Shown one piece after another: positions 7,109 through 12,934 of a DNA stretch of 13,027 nucleotides. Position numbers and translations under genes: made by a program. Location of the stretch: the NCBI GenBank assembly GCA_937873555.1, contig CALMWN010000142.1, positions 1 to 13,027 on the forward strand. Direction: 5' to 3'. The stretch is from an uncultured Clostridia bacterium (lineage in GTDB: Bacteria > Bacillota > Clostridia > Acetivibrionales > CALMWN01). Positions within the stretch are counted from its first letter, which is position 1. The number at the start of each line of letters is the position of its first letter. The notes beneath the pieces were generated by a model. That model searched no databases. It had not been told where the DNA came from and saw only the letters and a program-made list of their open reading frames with translations.

Positions 7109-8497
7109 ATGGCAGTGGAAAAGTCCATGGAGAAGATAGTGGCATTGGCAAAAAACAGAGGCTTTGTTTACCCTGGTTCAGATATCTACGGAGGCCTTGC
7201 TAATGCCTGGGATTACGGACCGCTTGGTGTTGAACTGAAGAATAATGTTAAAAAGGCATGGTGGAAAAAATTCATACAGGAAAGCCCGTACAATGTGGGC
7301 GTTGACTGTGCGATACTTATGAATCCTCAGGTCTGGGTGGCTTCAGGGCATGTGGGAGGCTTCAGCGACCCTCTGATTGACTGCAAGGACTGTAAAACAA
7401 GGCACAGAGCTGATAAGCTCATTGAGGACTGGAACAGGGAAAACAGCATAAACATTTCGGTGGACGGCTGGAAGAACGAACAGCTTATCGAGTATATCAA
7501 GGAAAAAGGTGTTAAATGCCCTGACTGTGGCTCAACGAATTTTACAGACATCAGAAAATTCAATCTGATGTTCAAGACTTTCCAGGGAGTCACCGAAGAT
7601 TCCAAAGCGGAAATTTTCTTAAGACCGGAGACGGCGCAGGGGATATTCGTGAACTTCAAGAATGTGCAGAGGACGACCAGAAGGAAAATACCGTTTGGAA
7701 TCGGGCAAATAGGCAAGTCGTTCAGAAATGAAATCACACCGGGCAATTTTACTTTCAGGACACGTGAATTTGAGCAGATGGAGCTTGAATTTTTCTGTGA
7801 GCCGGGCAAAGACCTTGAATGGTTCGGTTACTGGAAGGACTATTGCTACAACTGGCTTCTGAAACTGGGCATGAAGGCGGAAAGCCTGAAGCTGCGTGAT
7901 CACAGCAAGGAAGAGCTCTCGCACTACAGTAATGCGACAACCGATATTGAGTTCCTATTCCCCTTTGGCTGGGGAGAGCTGTGGGGAATTGCCGATAGGA
8001 CCGACTTTGACTTAAAGCAGCATATGGAACATTCAAAGGATGATCTGTCATACTTTGACCCAACTACGAACGAGAAATTTGTTCCTTATTGTATTGAGCC
8101 CTCCCTTGGAGCTGACCGTGTAACCCTTGCATTTTTGTGTGACGCCTATGACGAAGAGGAAGTTGCGGAAGGGGATGTAAGGATCGTGCTCCACTTCCAT
8201 CCTGCAATTGCGCCTGTCAAGGCAGCCATTCTGCCATTGTCCAAGAAGCTTGGAGATGATGCATACAAGGTGTATGAGAAGTTCGCAAAAAAGTATGTGT
8301 GTGAGTATGATGAGACGGGAAGCATTGGAAAGAGGTATAGAAGGCAGGATGAAATCGGGACTCCCTTCTGTATTACATTTGATTTTGAATCACTGAATGA
8401 CGCAAGTGTCACCGTAAGGGACAGGGATTCCATGCAGCAGGTCAGAATCAGGATAGAAGAACTTGAAAGTTATTTTGAAGGGAAGTTTGAATTCTAA
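7109..8497 (+). CDS. glyS: Glycyl-tRNA synthetase, single-chain class II type
   Basis: This enzyme charges tRNA-Gly with glycine in the cytoplasm. It is the homodimeric form, not the two-subunit GlyQ/GlyS form, although databases often call it glyS or glyQS. The 462-residue product has the N-terminal segment YGGLANAWDYGPLGVELKNN, Cys pairs at CKDCKTRHRAD and CPDCGSTNF that look like a metal-binding insert, and FLRPETAQGIF near residue 170. Motif 2 appears as GKSFRNEI (about 202-209) followed by TREFEQMELEFF, and motif 3 as EPSLGADR (about 330-337). An anticodon-binding domain ends the protein. GGAGG at 7096-7100 is 8 nt upstream of the ATG. It has its own promoter and a downstream hairpin, so it is probably monocistronic. 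Confidence 0.96.
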   Translation: MAVEKSMEKIVALAKNRGFVYPGSDIYGGLANAWDYGPLGVELKNNVKKAWWKKFIQESPYNVGVDCAILMNPQVWVASGHVGGFSDPLIDCKDCKTRHRADKLIEDWNRENSINISVDGWKNEQLIEYIKEKGVKCPDCGSTNFTDIRKFNLMFKTFQGVTEDSKAEIFLRPETAQGIFVNFKNVQRTTRRKIPFGIGQIGKSFRNEITPGNFTFRTREFEQMELEFFCEPGKDLEWFGYWKDYCYNWLLKLGMKAESLKLRDHSKEELSHYSNATTDIEFLFPFGWGELWGIADRTDFDLKQHMEHSKDDLSYFDPTTNEKFVPYCIEPSLGADRVTLAFLCDAYDEEEVAEGDVRIVLHFHPAIAPVKAAILPLSKKLGDDAYKVYEKFAKKYVCEYDETGSIGKRYRRQDEIGTPFCITFDFESLNDASVTVRDRDSMQQVRIRIEELESYFEGKFEF

Positions 8498-8514
8498 AAT
8501 ATGTTGATGGGAAA

Positions 8515-8551
8515 AGTGAAGCCGGGTTATGTTAATCCGGCTTCACTTTGT
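8515..8551 (+). terminator. Hairpin terminator of glyS
   Basis: AGTGAAGCCGG plus GTTA (8515-8529) pairs with TAAT plus CCGGCTTCACT (8533-8547) around TGT, giving a 15-bp stem with one wobble. The U tail is short (TTTG), but stem stability and position support termination. Confidence 0.7.
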
Positions 8552-8829
8552 CATGGTATAAAAGCATTTATTTATGGGTAAATCTATTTATTGTTAAATA
8601 AAATACAAAAATAAAATAAAATTAGCAAAAAAGTAATGAAAAAATTTCACAATATGCTATAATAATATGGGTTAAGGAAGTATATTCCACAATTGACTGT
8701 TAAGTGACTTGAAAACATTTGTGCTGTCTGTAATTATCAAAGAGTTTAACGGGGAGTATAAATAGGTATGAATTTATCATATACTTTCCTGATTACTATA
8801 TTAATTAAAATACATAGGAGGTTTTCATA
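8552..8829 (+). other. Intergenic region and long ppdK leader
   Basis: The gap from glyS to ppdK is 332 bp and holds no credible gene. After the glyS hairpin comes a very AT-rich stretch (8570-8650), then the ppdK promoter and a leader of about 160 nt. In the leader, GGAAGTATA (8676-8684) and GGAGTATA (8753-8760) can each pair with TATACTTTCC (8780-8789). AGGAGG at 8816-8821 lies 8 nt before the ppdK ATG. I recognise no known riboswitch here. Confidence 0.5.
8655..8663 (+). promoter_or_regulatory. Predicted extended -10 promoter of ppdK
   Basis: TGCTATAAT (TG at 8655-8656, TATAAT at 8658-8663) is a perfect extended -10 element. No clear -35 lies 17 bp upstream. Transcription should start near 8670. 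Confidence 0.6.
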
Positions 8830-11469
8830 ATGGCAAAGTTTGTTTATTTATTCAATGAAGGCAACGCTTCGATGAAGAACCTTCTTGGTGGTAAAGGTGC
8901 TAACCTGGCTGAAATGACAGGTTTGGGACTCCCGGTTCCAAGAGGTTTTACAGTGACTACAGAAGCCTGCACAAAGTATTACAATGACGGCAAGGTTATC
9001 GCCAAGGAAATTGAGGATGAAATATCCACAATGATGGCAAAAACCGAACAAGTAGTAGGCAAGAAGTTTGGTGATCCCAACAATCCATTCCTGGTTTCCG
9101 TCCGTTCCGGTGCAAGAGCTTCAATGCCCGGTATGATGGACACTATTTTGAATCTCGGCCTCAACGATGTAGTTGTAGAAGGCCTGGCAAAGCTGACAAA
9201 CAACGAAAGATTCGCGTATGACAGCTACAGAAGGTTCATACAGATGTTCAGCGATGTTGTTATGGAAGTTGACAAACCGAAGTTCGAAAAAATCCTTGAT
9301 GCAGTTAAGGAAGAAAACGGTGCAAAATTTGATACCGATCTGACAGCTGCCAATCTTAAGGAAGTAGTTAAGAGATACAAGGAATTGTTCAAGAAGGAAA
9401 AGGGATTTGATTTCCCACAAGATCCGAAGGTCCAGCTGATGGAAGCTGTCAAGGCTGTTTTCCGTTCATGGGACAATCAGAGAGCCATAGTTTACAGGAG
9501 ATTGAATGATATCCCCGGAGACTGGGGTACTGCGGTCAATGTCCAGGAAATGGTTTATGGTAACATGGGTAATGATTCGGGTACAGGTGTTGCTTTCACA
9601 AGAAACCCCTCTACCGGTGAAAAGAAGCTGTATGGTGAATTCCTTATGAATGCCCAGGGTGAAGACGTTGTTGCAGGAATAAGGACTCCTCAATCAATAG
9701 ATCAATTGAAGGAAATAAATCCAGCAGCTTATGATCAGTTTACAAAGATTGCCGAGACACTTGAAAAGCATTATAGAGACATGCAGGATATGGAGTTCAC
9801 CATTGAAAAAGGAAAGCTCTTCATGCTGCAGACCAGAAATGGTAAAAGAACTGCTGCTGCTGCATTAAAGATAGCCGTTGATCTTGTAAGCGAAGGTATG
9901 GCTACTAAGTCAGAAGCAGTTATGAAGGTTGACCCCAAGCAGTTGGATGCATTGCTGCACCCCAACTTCGAACCGAAGGCATTAAAGGCTGCAGTACCTG
10001 TAGCAAAAGGTTTGCCTGCTTCACCAGGAGCTGCAACCGGTAAGGTATTCTTCGAAGCCGAAGACGCAGTAAACGCATTCAAGAATGGTGAAAAGAAGGT
10101 TATTCTTGTAAGGCTTGAAACATCACCCGAAGACATAGAAGGTATGCATGTATCACAGGGTATATTGACAGGCCGCGGCGGTATGACTTCGCACGCAGCT
10201 GTTGTTGCCCGTGGTATGGGTACTTGCTGTGTTGCAGGCTGCAGCGAGATCAAAATAAACGAAGAAGAAAGATACTTCCTTGATAAAAACGGTAAGAAAT
10301 ATGTTGAAGGAGACTGGATTTCCCTCGATGGCTCCACAGGTAATGTATACGGAACACAGCTTCCGACCGTTGAGCCTGAAATGACCGGCGACTTCGCCAA
10401 ATTGATGGGCTGGGCTGATGAATTGAGGACACTCAAGGTCAGAACAAATGCAGATACTCCAAAAGATGCTGCTCAGGCTATGAAATTCGGAGCAGAAGGT
10501 ATAGGCCTCTGTCGTACAGAGCACATGTTCTTCGAACCGGATAGAATTCCTGCGATGAGGGAAATGATAGTTGCAAGGACTGAAGAGCAGAGAAGGAAAG
10601 CTCTTGACAAACTCCTTCCGATGCAGAGAAGTGACTTTGAAGGACTCTTTACTGAAATGAAGGGTTATCCTGTAACCATCAGGTTCCTGGATCCTCCTCT
10701 TCATGAATTCCTTCCTCAGGCAGACGAAGACATTGCTGCCCTTGCAAAGGAAATGGGCATGACCTTCGAAGAATTGAAAGGTATTGTTGCAGACCTTCAT
10801 GAATTCAATCCGATGATGGGACACAGGGGCTGCCGTCTTGCCGTTACTTATCCTGAAATAGCTGAAATGCAGACAAGAGCTGTTATTGAGGCTGCTATCA
10901 ATGTAAACAAAAAAGGTATGAATGTTATACCTGAAATCATGATTCCGTTGGTAGGAGAAATTAAAGAATTGAAATATGTCAAGGATGTAGTTGTAAAGAC
11001 TGCTGACGCAGTTATTGCAAAAGCCGGTGTCAAGTTGGAATACAAGGTTGGTACAATGATCGAGATACCAAGGGCTGCTCTTACGGCTGATGAAATTGCC
11101 AAGGAAGCAGAATTCTTCTCCTTCGGTACAAACGACCTTACACAGATGACATTCGGTTTCAGTCGTGACGATGCCGGTAAGTTCCTTGAAGAGTACTACA
11201 ACAAGAAGATATATGAATCCGATCCTTTCGCAAGGCTCGACCAGACCGGTGTAGGCAAACTTGTTGAAATGTCCGTCAAACTTGGCAAACAGACAAGACC
11301 GGACATCAAACTCGGGATATGCGGAGAACACGGTGGAGATCCTTCATCTGTTGATTTCTGCCATAGAGTAGGCTTGAACTATGTGTCATGCTCACCGTTC
11401 CGTGTGCCGATAGCTAGACTTGCTGCTGCACAGGCTGCAATAGGCGGTGGAGGCTTAGGCCAGAAATAA
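8830..11469 (+). CDS. ppdK: Pyruvate, phosphate dikinase
   Basis: PPDK reversibly converts phosphoenolpyruvate, AMP and diphosphate to pyruvate, ATP and phosphate. In some thermophilic cellulolytic clostridia it is a major route from PEP to pyruvate. The 879-residue product is full length. The N-terminal ATP-grasp domain starts FNEGNASMKNLLGGKGANLAEM and runs to about residue 340. The swivelling phosphohistidine domain carries GRGGMTSHAAVVARG with catalytic His455. The C-terminal PEP/pyruvate barrel includes CRTEHMFF and CGEHGGDP with catalytic Cys831. His455 and Cys831 have the same numbers as in the Clostridium symbiosum enzyme. AGGAGG at 8816-8821 marks the start. The gene is flanked by its own promoter and a strong terminator, so it is probably transcribed alone. 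Confidence 0.98.
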   Translation: MAKFVYLFNEGNASMKNLLGGKGANLAEMTGLGLPVPRGFTVTTEACTKYYNDGKVIAKEIEDEISTMMAKTEQVVGKKFGDPNNPFLVSVRSGARASMPGMMDTILNLGLNDVVVEGLAKLTNNERFAYDSYRRFIQMFSDVVMEVDKPKFEKILDAVKEENGAKFDTDLTAANLKEVVKRYKELFKKEKGFDFPQDPKVQLMEAVKAVFRSWDNQRAIVYRRLNDIPGDWGTAVNVQEMVYGNMGNDSGTGVAFTRNPSTGEKKLYGEFLMNAQGEDVVAGIRTPQSIDQLKEINPAAYDQFTKIAETLEKHYRDMQDMEFTIEKGKLFMLQTRNGKRTAAAALKIAVDLVSEGMATKSEAVMKVDPKQLDALLHPNFEPKALKAAVPVAKGLPASPGAATGKVFFEAEDAVNAFKNGEKKVILVRLETSPEDIEGMHVSQGILTGRGGMTSHAAVVARGMGTCCVAGCSEIKINEEERYFLDKNGKKYVEGDWISLDGSTGNVYGTQLPTVEPEMTGDFAKLMGWADELRTLKVRTNADTPKDAAQAMKFGAEGIGLCRTEHMFFEPDRIPAMREMIVARTEEQRRKALDKLLPMQRSDFEGLFTEMKGYPVTIRFLDPPLHEFLPQADEDIAALAKEMGMTFEELKGIVADLHEFNPMMGHRGCRLAVTYPEIAEMQTRAVIEAAINVNKKGMNVIPEIMIPLVGEIKELKYVKDVVVKTADAVIAKAGVKLEYKVGTMIEIPRAALTADEIAKEAEFFSFGTNDLTQMTFGFSRDDAGKFLEEYYNKKIYESDPFARLDQTGVGKLVEMSVKLGKQTRPDIKLGICGEHGGDPSSVDFCHRVGLNYVSCSPFRVPIARLAAAQAAIGGGGLGQK

Positions 11470-11479
11470 GATTTACAAT

Positions 11480-11523
11480 ATAAAAGCAAAAGGAAGCGCT
11501 GATGCGCTTCCTTTTGCTTTTAT
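11480..11523. terminator. Bidirectional terminator between ppdK and bcp
   Basis: A perfect 20-bp stem (11480-11499 with 11504-11523) closes on a TGAT loop. The GC-rich top (GGAAGCGC/GCGCTTCC) sits on A-rich and T-rich flanks, giving a U-rich 3' arm in both directions. It lies 10 bp after the ppdK stop and 2 bp from the bcp stop on the other strand. Confidence 0.9.
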
Positions 11524-11525
11524 AA

Positions 11526-11996
11526 CTACATAGAAGCCTTATCCAGATAATCAAGTATCTCATCGATATGCTCGTCAGGATTTACTTTTACCCATATCTT
11601 CTCTATGACTCCATTTTCGTTTATAAGAAAAGTACTTCTTTCTATTCCCATGTACTTTTTGCCGTAATTGTTCTTTTCCACCCATACGCCGTAATTTTCT
11701 ACAGTTTCTCCGGTTACATCGGAAAGGAGGGTGAAGGGGAGATTGAATTTCGTAGCGAATTTTTCATGTGATACTGTATCATCCCTGCTGACTCCGATGA
11801 CTTCCACACCCCTGTCAGTAAACCCGGAAAATGCATTTCTAAAATTACAGGCTTCTTTTGTGCATCCCGGAGTATCGTCTTTTGGATAGAAATACAGAAT
11901 TACCTTTGTTCCCTTGAAAGAATCAAGTGAGATATTCACTCCTCTGTTGGAGGGTAAGTTAAATTTCGGGGCATTTTGCCCAATTTCCGGTTTCAT
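11526..11996 (-). CDS. bcp: Thioredoxin-dependent peroxiredoxin, BCP/PrxQ type
   Basis: BCP-type peroxiredoxins reduce hydrogen peroxide and organic hydroperoxides using thioredoxin as donor. The 156-residue product has the thioredoxin-like fold and the motif YPKDDTPGCTKEACNFR. The peroxidatic Cys45 and the resolving Cys50 have the same spacing and numbers as in E. coli BCP (atypical 2-Cys form). The segment RSTFLINENG near residue 119 is also typical. GGAGG on the minus strand (12004-12008) is 7 nt before the ATG. The gene is convergent to ppdK and divergent from the riboswitch unit. A 16-bp AT palindrome just upstream could be an operator for a Fur- or PerR-like repressor. Confidence 0.96.
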   Translation of the reverse strand: MKPEIGQNAPKFNLPSNRGVNISLDSFKGTKVILYFYPKDDTPGCTKEACNFRNAFSGFTDRGVEVIGVSRDDTVSHEKFATKFNLPFTLLSDVTGETVENYGVWVEKNNYGKKYMGIERSTFLINENGVIEKIWVKVNPDEHIDEILDYLDKASM

Positions 11997-12017
11997 GTCA
12001 TTACCTCCGTATCTTTG

Positions 12018-12033
12018 ATAATAATATTATTAT
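12018..12033. promoter_or_regulatory. 16-bp perfect palindrome upstream of bcp
   Basis: ATAATAATATTATTAT is a perfect inverted repeat, 21 bp before the bcp start codon. It resembles Fur-family (Fur/PerR) boxes in composition and in the TGATAAT half-site at 12016-12022, but the exact 7-1-7 spacing is not met. AT richness makes chance occurrence possible. Confidence 0.35.
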
Positions 12034-12173
12034 TTAATACTTGCGTTTGTATATAAGCCAATATATAAAGTCCCATCTTTACTAGATTTATTCCCTGCCC
12101 GGATACGGGTAAACATAAACAGAATAGAAAATGGTGCAAATATAAACCCGGATACATGTTTTTACTTTTATTA

Positions 12174-12200
12174 TTGACATTTGGACGTAATAGATATAAT
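12174..12200 (+). promoter_or_regulatory. Sigma-A promoter of the riboswitch transcript
   Basis: TTGACA (12174-12179) is a perfect -35. TATAAT (12195-12200) follows after 15 bp; the overlapping TAATAT at 12197-12202 would give 17 bp. Transcription probably starts near 12208, just before the leader hairpin and aptamer. Confidence 0.75.
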
Positions 12201-12245
12201 ATAGTACTGCAGTCCCGAAAAGGGACTTATGCACTAAAACTGAAT

Positions 12246-12340
12246 ACTCTCTTTATAAAAGGCAAACTTATTGAAAAATAAGGACGCAAAGCCATGAGTC
12301 TAAAGTGGATACACAATGATTGTCAGGTTGCTGCCTCAGA
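12246..12340 (+). ncRNA. Cyclic di-GMP-I riboswitch aptamer (GEMM-I)
   Basis: The conserved core is plain: GGCAAAC (12261-12267), the stem CTTATT-GAAA-AATAAG with its GAAA tetraloop (12267-12282), then GACGCAAAGCC (12283-12293), which is identical to the V. cholerae Vc2 core by memory. The tetraloop-receptor side (GTCTAAAG) and the closing GGTTGCTGCC follow. GGCA (12261-12264) pairs with TGCC (12332-12335) at the base of the element. The base equivalent to Vc2 G20 is G, which favours c-di-GMP over the cGAMP-selective GEMM-Ib variant. A terminator and a small gene lie directly downstream. Exact ends are approximate. Confidence 0.92.
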
Positions 12341-12354
12341 AAGTCTATTTACAT

Positions 12355-12382
12355 GTCATGGTTTTATGTCCATGACTTTTTT
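12355..12382 (+). terminator. Riboswitch expression-platform terminator
   Basis: GTCATGG (12355-12361) pairs with CCATGAC (12370-12376) around an 8-nt loop and is followed by six T residues (12377-12382). The 5' arm and loop (12356-12365) are also complementary over ten bases to the aptamer core AAAGCCATGA (12288-12297), so terminator and alternative pairing exclude each other. Confidence 0.85.
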
Positions 12383-12401
12383 ATTATATCCAATTAATGA
12401 T

Positions 12402-12407
12402 GAGGTG
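12402..12407 (+). promoter_or_regulatory. Shine-Dalgarno that selects a TTG start
   Basis: GAGGTG lies 7 nt before the TTG at 12415. The in-frame ATG codons at 12397 and 12400 lie upstream of it or overlap it, with no ribosome-binding site of their own. Confidence 0.6.
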
Positions 12408-12414
12408 CAAAAAC

Positions 12415-12624
12415 TTGCTTATTGAATTAATTGATTTGACGGTTTTGCTTTTGGAACTTTTAGTAAAGGAATATGAACTGGGTAATATCGATTTAGATGA
12501 TTTCCAGAGCCATACAAGCAGGAAGGTTCAATTTCTAAGAGAGCATCTTGTGCATTTCCAACAATCAAATAGAGGGACTTCAATAGAAAATGTTATCAAA
12601 CTATGTAGTGAGATTACAGGCTAG
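12415..12624 (+). CDS. Unrecognised small protein under c-di-GMP riboswitch control
   Basis: I do not recognise this gene. From the TTG start it encodes 69 residues; from the ATG at 12397 it would encode 75. The N-terminal half is Leu/Ile/Glu-rich (LLIELIDLTVLLLELLVKEYELG) and looks like an amphipathic helix; it has too many charges for a clear membrane span. A more polar part follows (NIDLDDFQSHTSRKVQFLREHLVHF) and a short tail ends SIENVIKLCSEITG. No cysteine pair, signal peptide or catalytic motif is evident. It is the first gene after the riboswitch and terminator, so c-di-GMP probably sets its expression. Its last 11 bp overlap the 3' end of the convergent spo0E-like gene. A role as a small partner or regulator of another protein is a guess. 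Confidence 0.75.
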   Translation: MLIELIDLTVLLLELLVKEYELGNIDLDDFQSHTSRKVQFLREHLVHFQQSNRGTSIENVIKLCSEITG

Positions 12625-12799
12625 TGCCGTTTGTTTTTTTCACTTTTTCAAGTTCATAATATTTGTTGATTAACTTGTCCAGTCTGCTGCTAAGCTGAAC
12701 AAGCTCATCACAAGAAATTCTTTCGCAGGATACAATTGTCCTGTCAAGTTCCTTTTTTAAAGTATATATTTCCTTTTTAATTAATAGAATTTCTTCCAT
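12614..12799 (-). CDS. Spo0E-like aspartyl-phosphate phosphatase
   Basis: Spo0E-family proteins are short helical-hairpin phosphatases that remove phosphate from Spo0A~P and so restrain sporulation. The 61-residue product fits the family in size. It has a first helix (ILLIKKEIYTLKKELDRTI), a turn, and a second helix with the signature SSRLDKLINKYYELE. The residues matching the SQELD motif are Ser37 to Asp41. The N terminus is normal and no membrane segment is present. On the minus strand AGGGG (12810-12806) lies 6 nt before the ATG. The gene is convergent with the riboswitch-controlled small gene. A Spo0A-box match lies about 20 bp upstream. The true target in this organism is not known. Confidence 0.88.
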   Translation of the reverse strand: MEEILLIKKEIYTLKKELDRTIVSCERISCDELVQLSSRLDKLINKYYELEKVKKTNGTSL

Positions 12800-12819
12800 T
12801 TTTATCCCCTGATGACCCC

Positions 12820-12826
12820 TTCGTCA
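12820..12826 (-). promoter_or_regulatory. Possible Spo0A box upstream of spo0E-like gene
   Basis: The minus strand reads TGACGAA, an exact match to the 0A-box consensus TGNCGAA. It ends 20 bp before the start codon. With six fixed positions, a chance match in this region is not negligible. Confidence 0.4.
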
Positions 12827-12841
12827 CTTTGTTATTATCTT

Positions 12842-12868
12842 ATTAATCATTCAGATACATTGATTAAT
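12842..12868. promoter_or_regulatory. Inverted repeat upstream of spo0E-like gene
   Basis: ATTAATCA (12842-12849) and TGATTAAT (12861-12868) form a perfect 8-bp inverted repeat with an 11-bp spacer. The half-sites are about two helical turns apart, as for a dimeric regulator. In the minus-strand transcript they could also form a leader hairpin. Confidence 0.4.
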
Positions 12869-12881
12869 TATTTATAGATTT

Positions 12882-12911
12882 TATATACCATTTTAAATTA
12901 CTTTATAACAA
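12882..12911 (-). promoter_or_regulatory. Possible promoter of the spo0E-like gene
   Basis: On the minus strand TTGTTA (12911-12906) is followed after 18 bp by TATATA (12887-12882). Both are imperfect and the region is AT-rich. A start near 12875 would put the inverted repeat at 12842-12868 in the leader. Confidence 0.3.
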
Positions 12912-12912
12912 A

Positions 12913-12934
12913 TTTTGGATAATTTTATCCAAAA
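12913..12934. repeat. 22-bp palindrome near the right end
   Basis: TTTTGGATAA (12913-12922) and TTATCCAAAA (12925-12934) are perfect inverted arms with a 2-bp centre. CTTTAT (12901-12906) and ATAAAG (12935-12940) extend the symmetry with a 6-base bulge. It abuts the predicted -35 of the spo0E-like gene and could be an operator. It could also be a weak terminator for a gene entering from the right. Confidence 0.5.

Larger units (their letters stand above)
11997..12414. other. Divergent intergenic region: bcp upstream and riboswitch leader
   Basis: This stretch of about 418 bp holds no protein gene, but it is dense with signals. On the left are the bcp ribosome-binding site and a 16-bp palindrome. 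In the middle, CCCGGATAC occurs twice (12098-12106 and 12147-12155). On the right are a sigma-A promoter, a small leader hairpin (12211-12227), a c-di-GMP-I aptamer, an intrinsic terminator and the ribosome-binding site of the small gene. A bcp promoter must exist on the minus strand, but I could not pick hexamers with confidence. Confidence 0.7.

Noticed and set aside
10153..11331. 392-codon open frame on the minus strand inside ppdK
   Set aside because: It lies wholly within the strongly conserved ppdK frame, its translation looks like no protein family, and its length follows from the codon bias of ppdK.
12246..12340. cGAMP-selective GEMM-Ib riboswitch
   Set aside because: The base aligned with Vc2 G20 is G in GGCAAAC, which favours c-di-GMP. 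This rests on a hand alignment.
12616..12640. Terminator after the small riboswitch-controlled gene
   Set aside because: A long T run exists, but the preceding stem is only GGC/GCC, and the T run is explained by Lys codons of the spo0E-like gene on the other strand.
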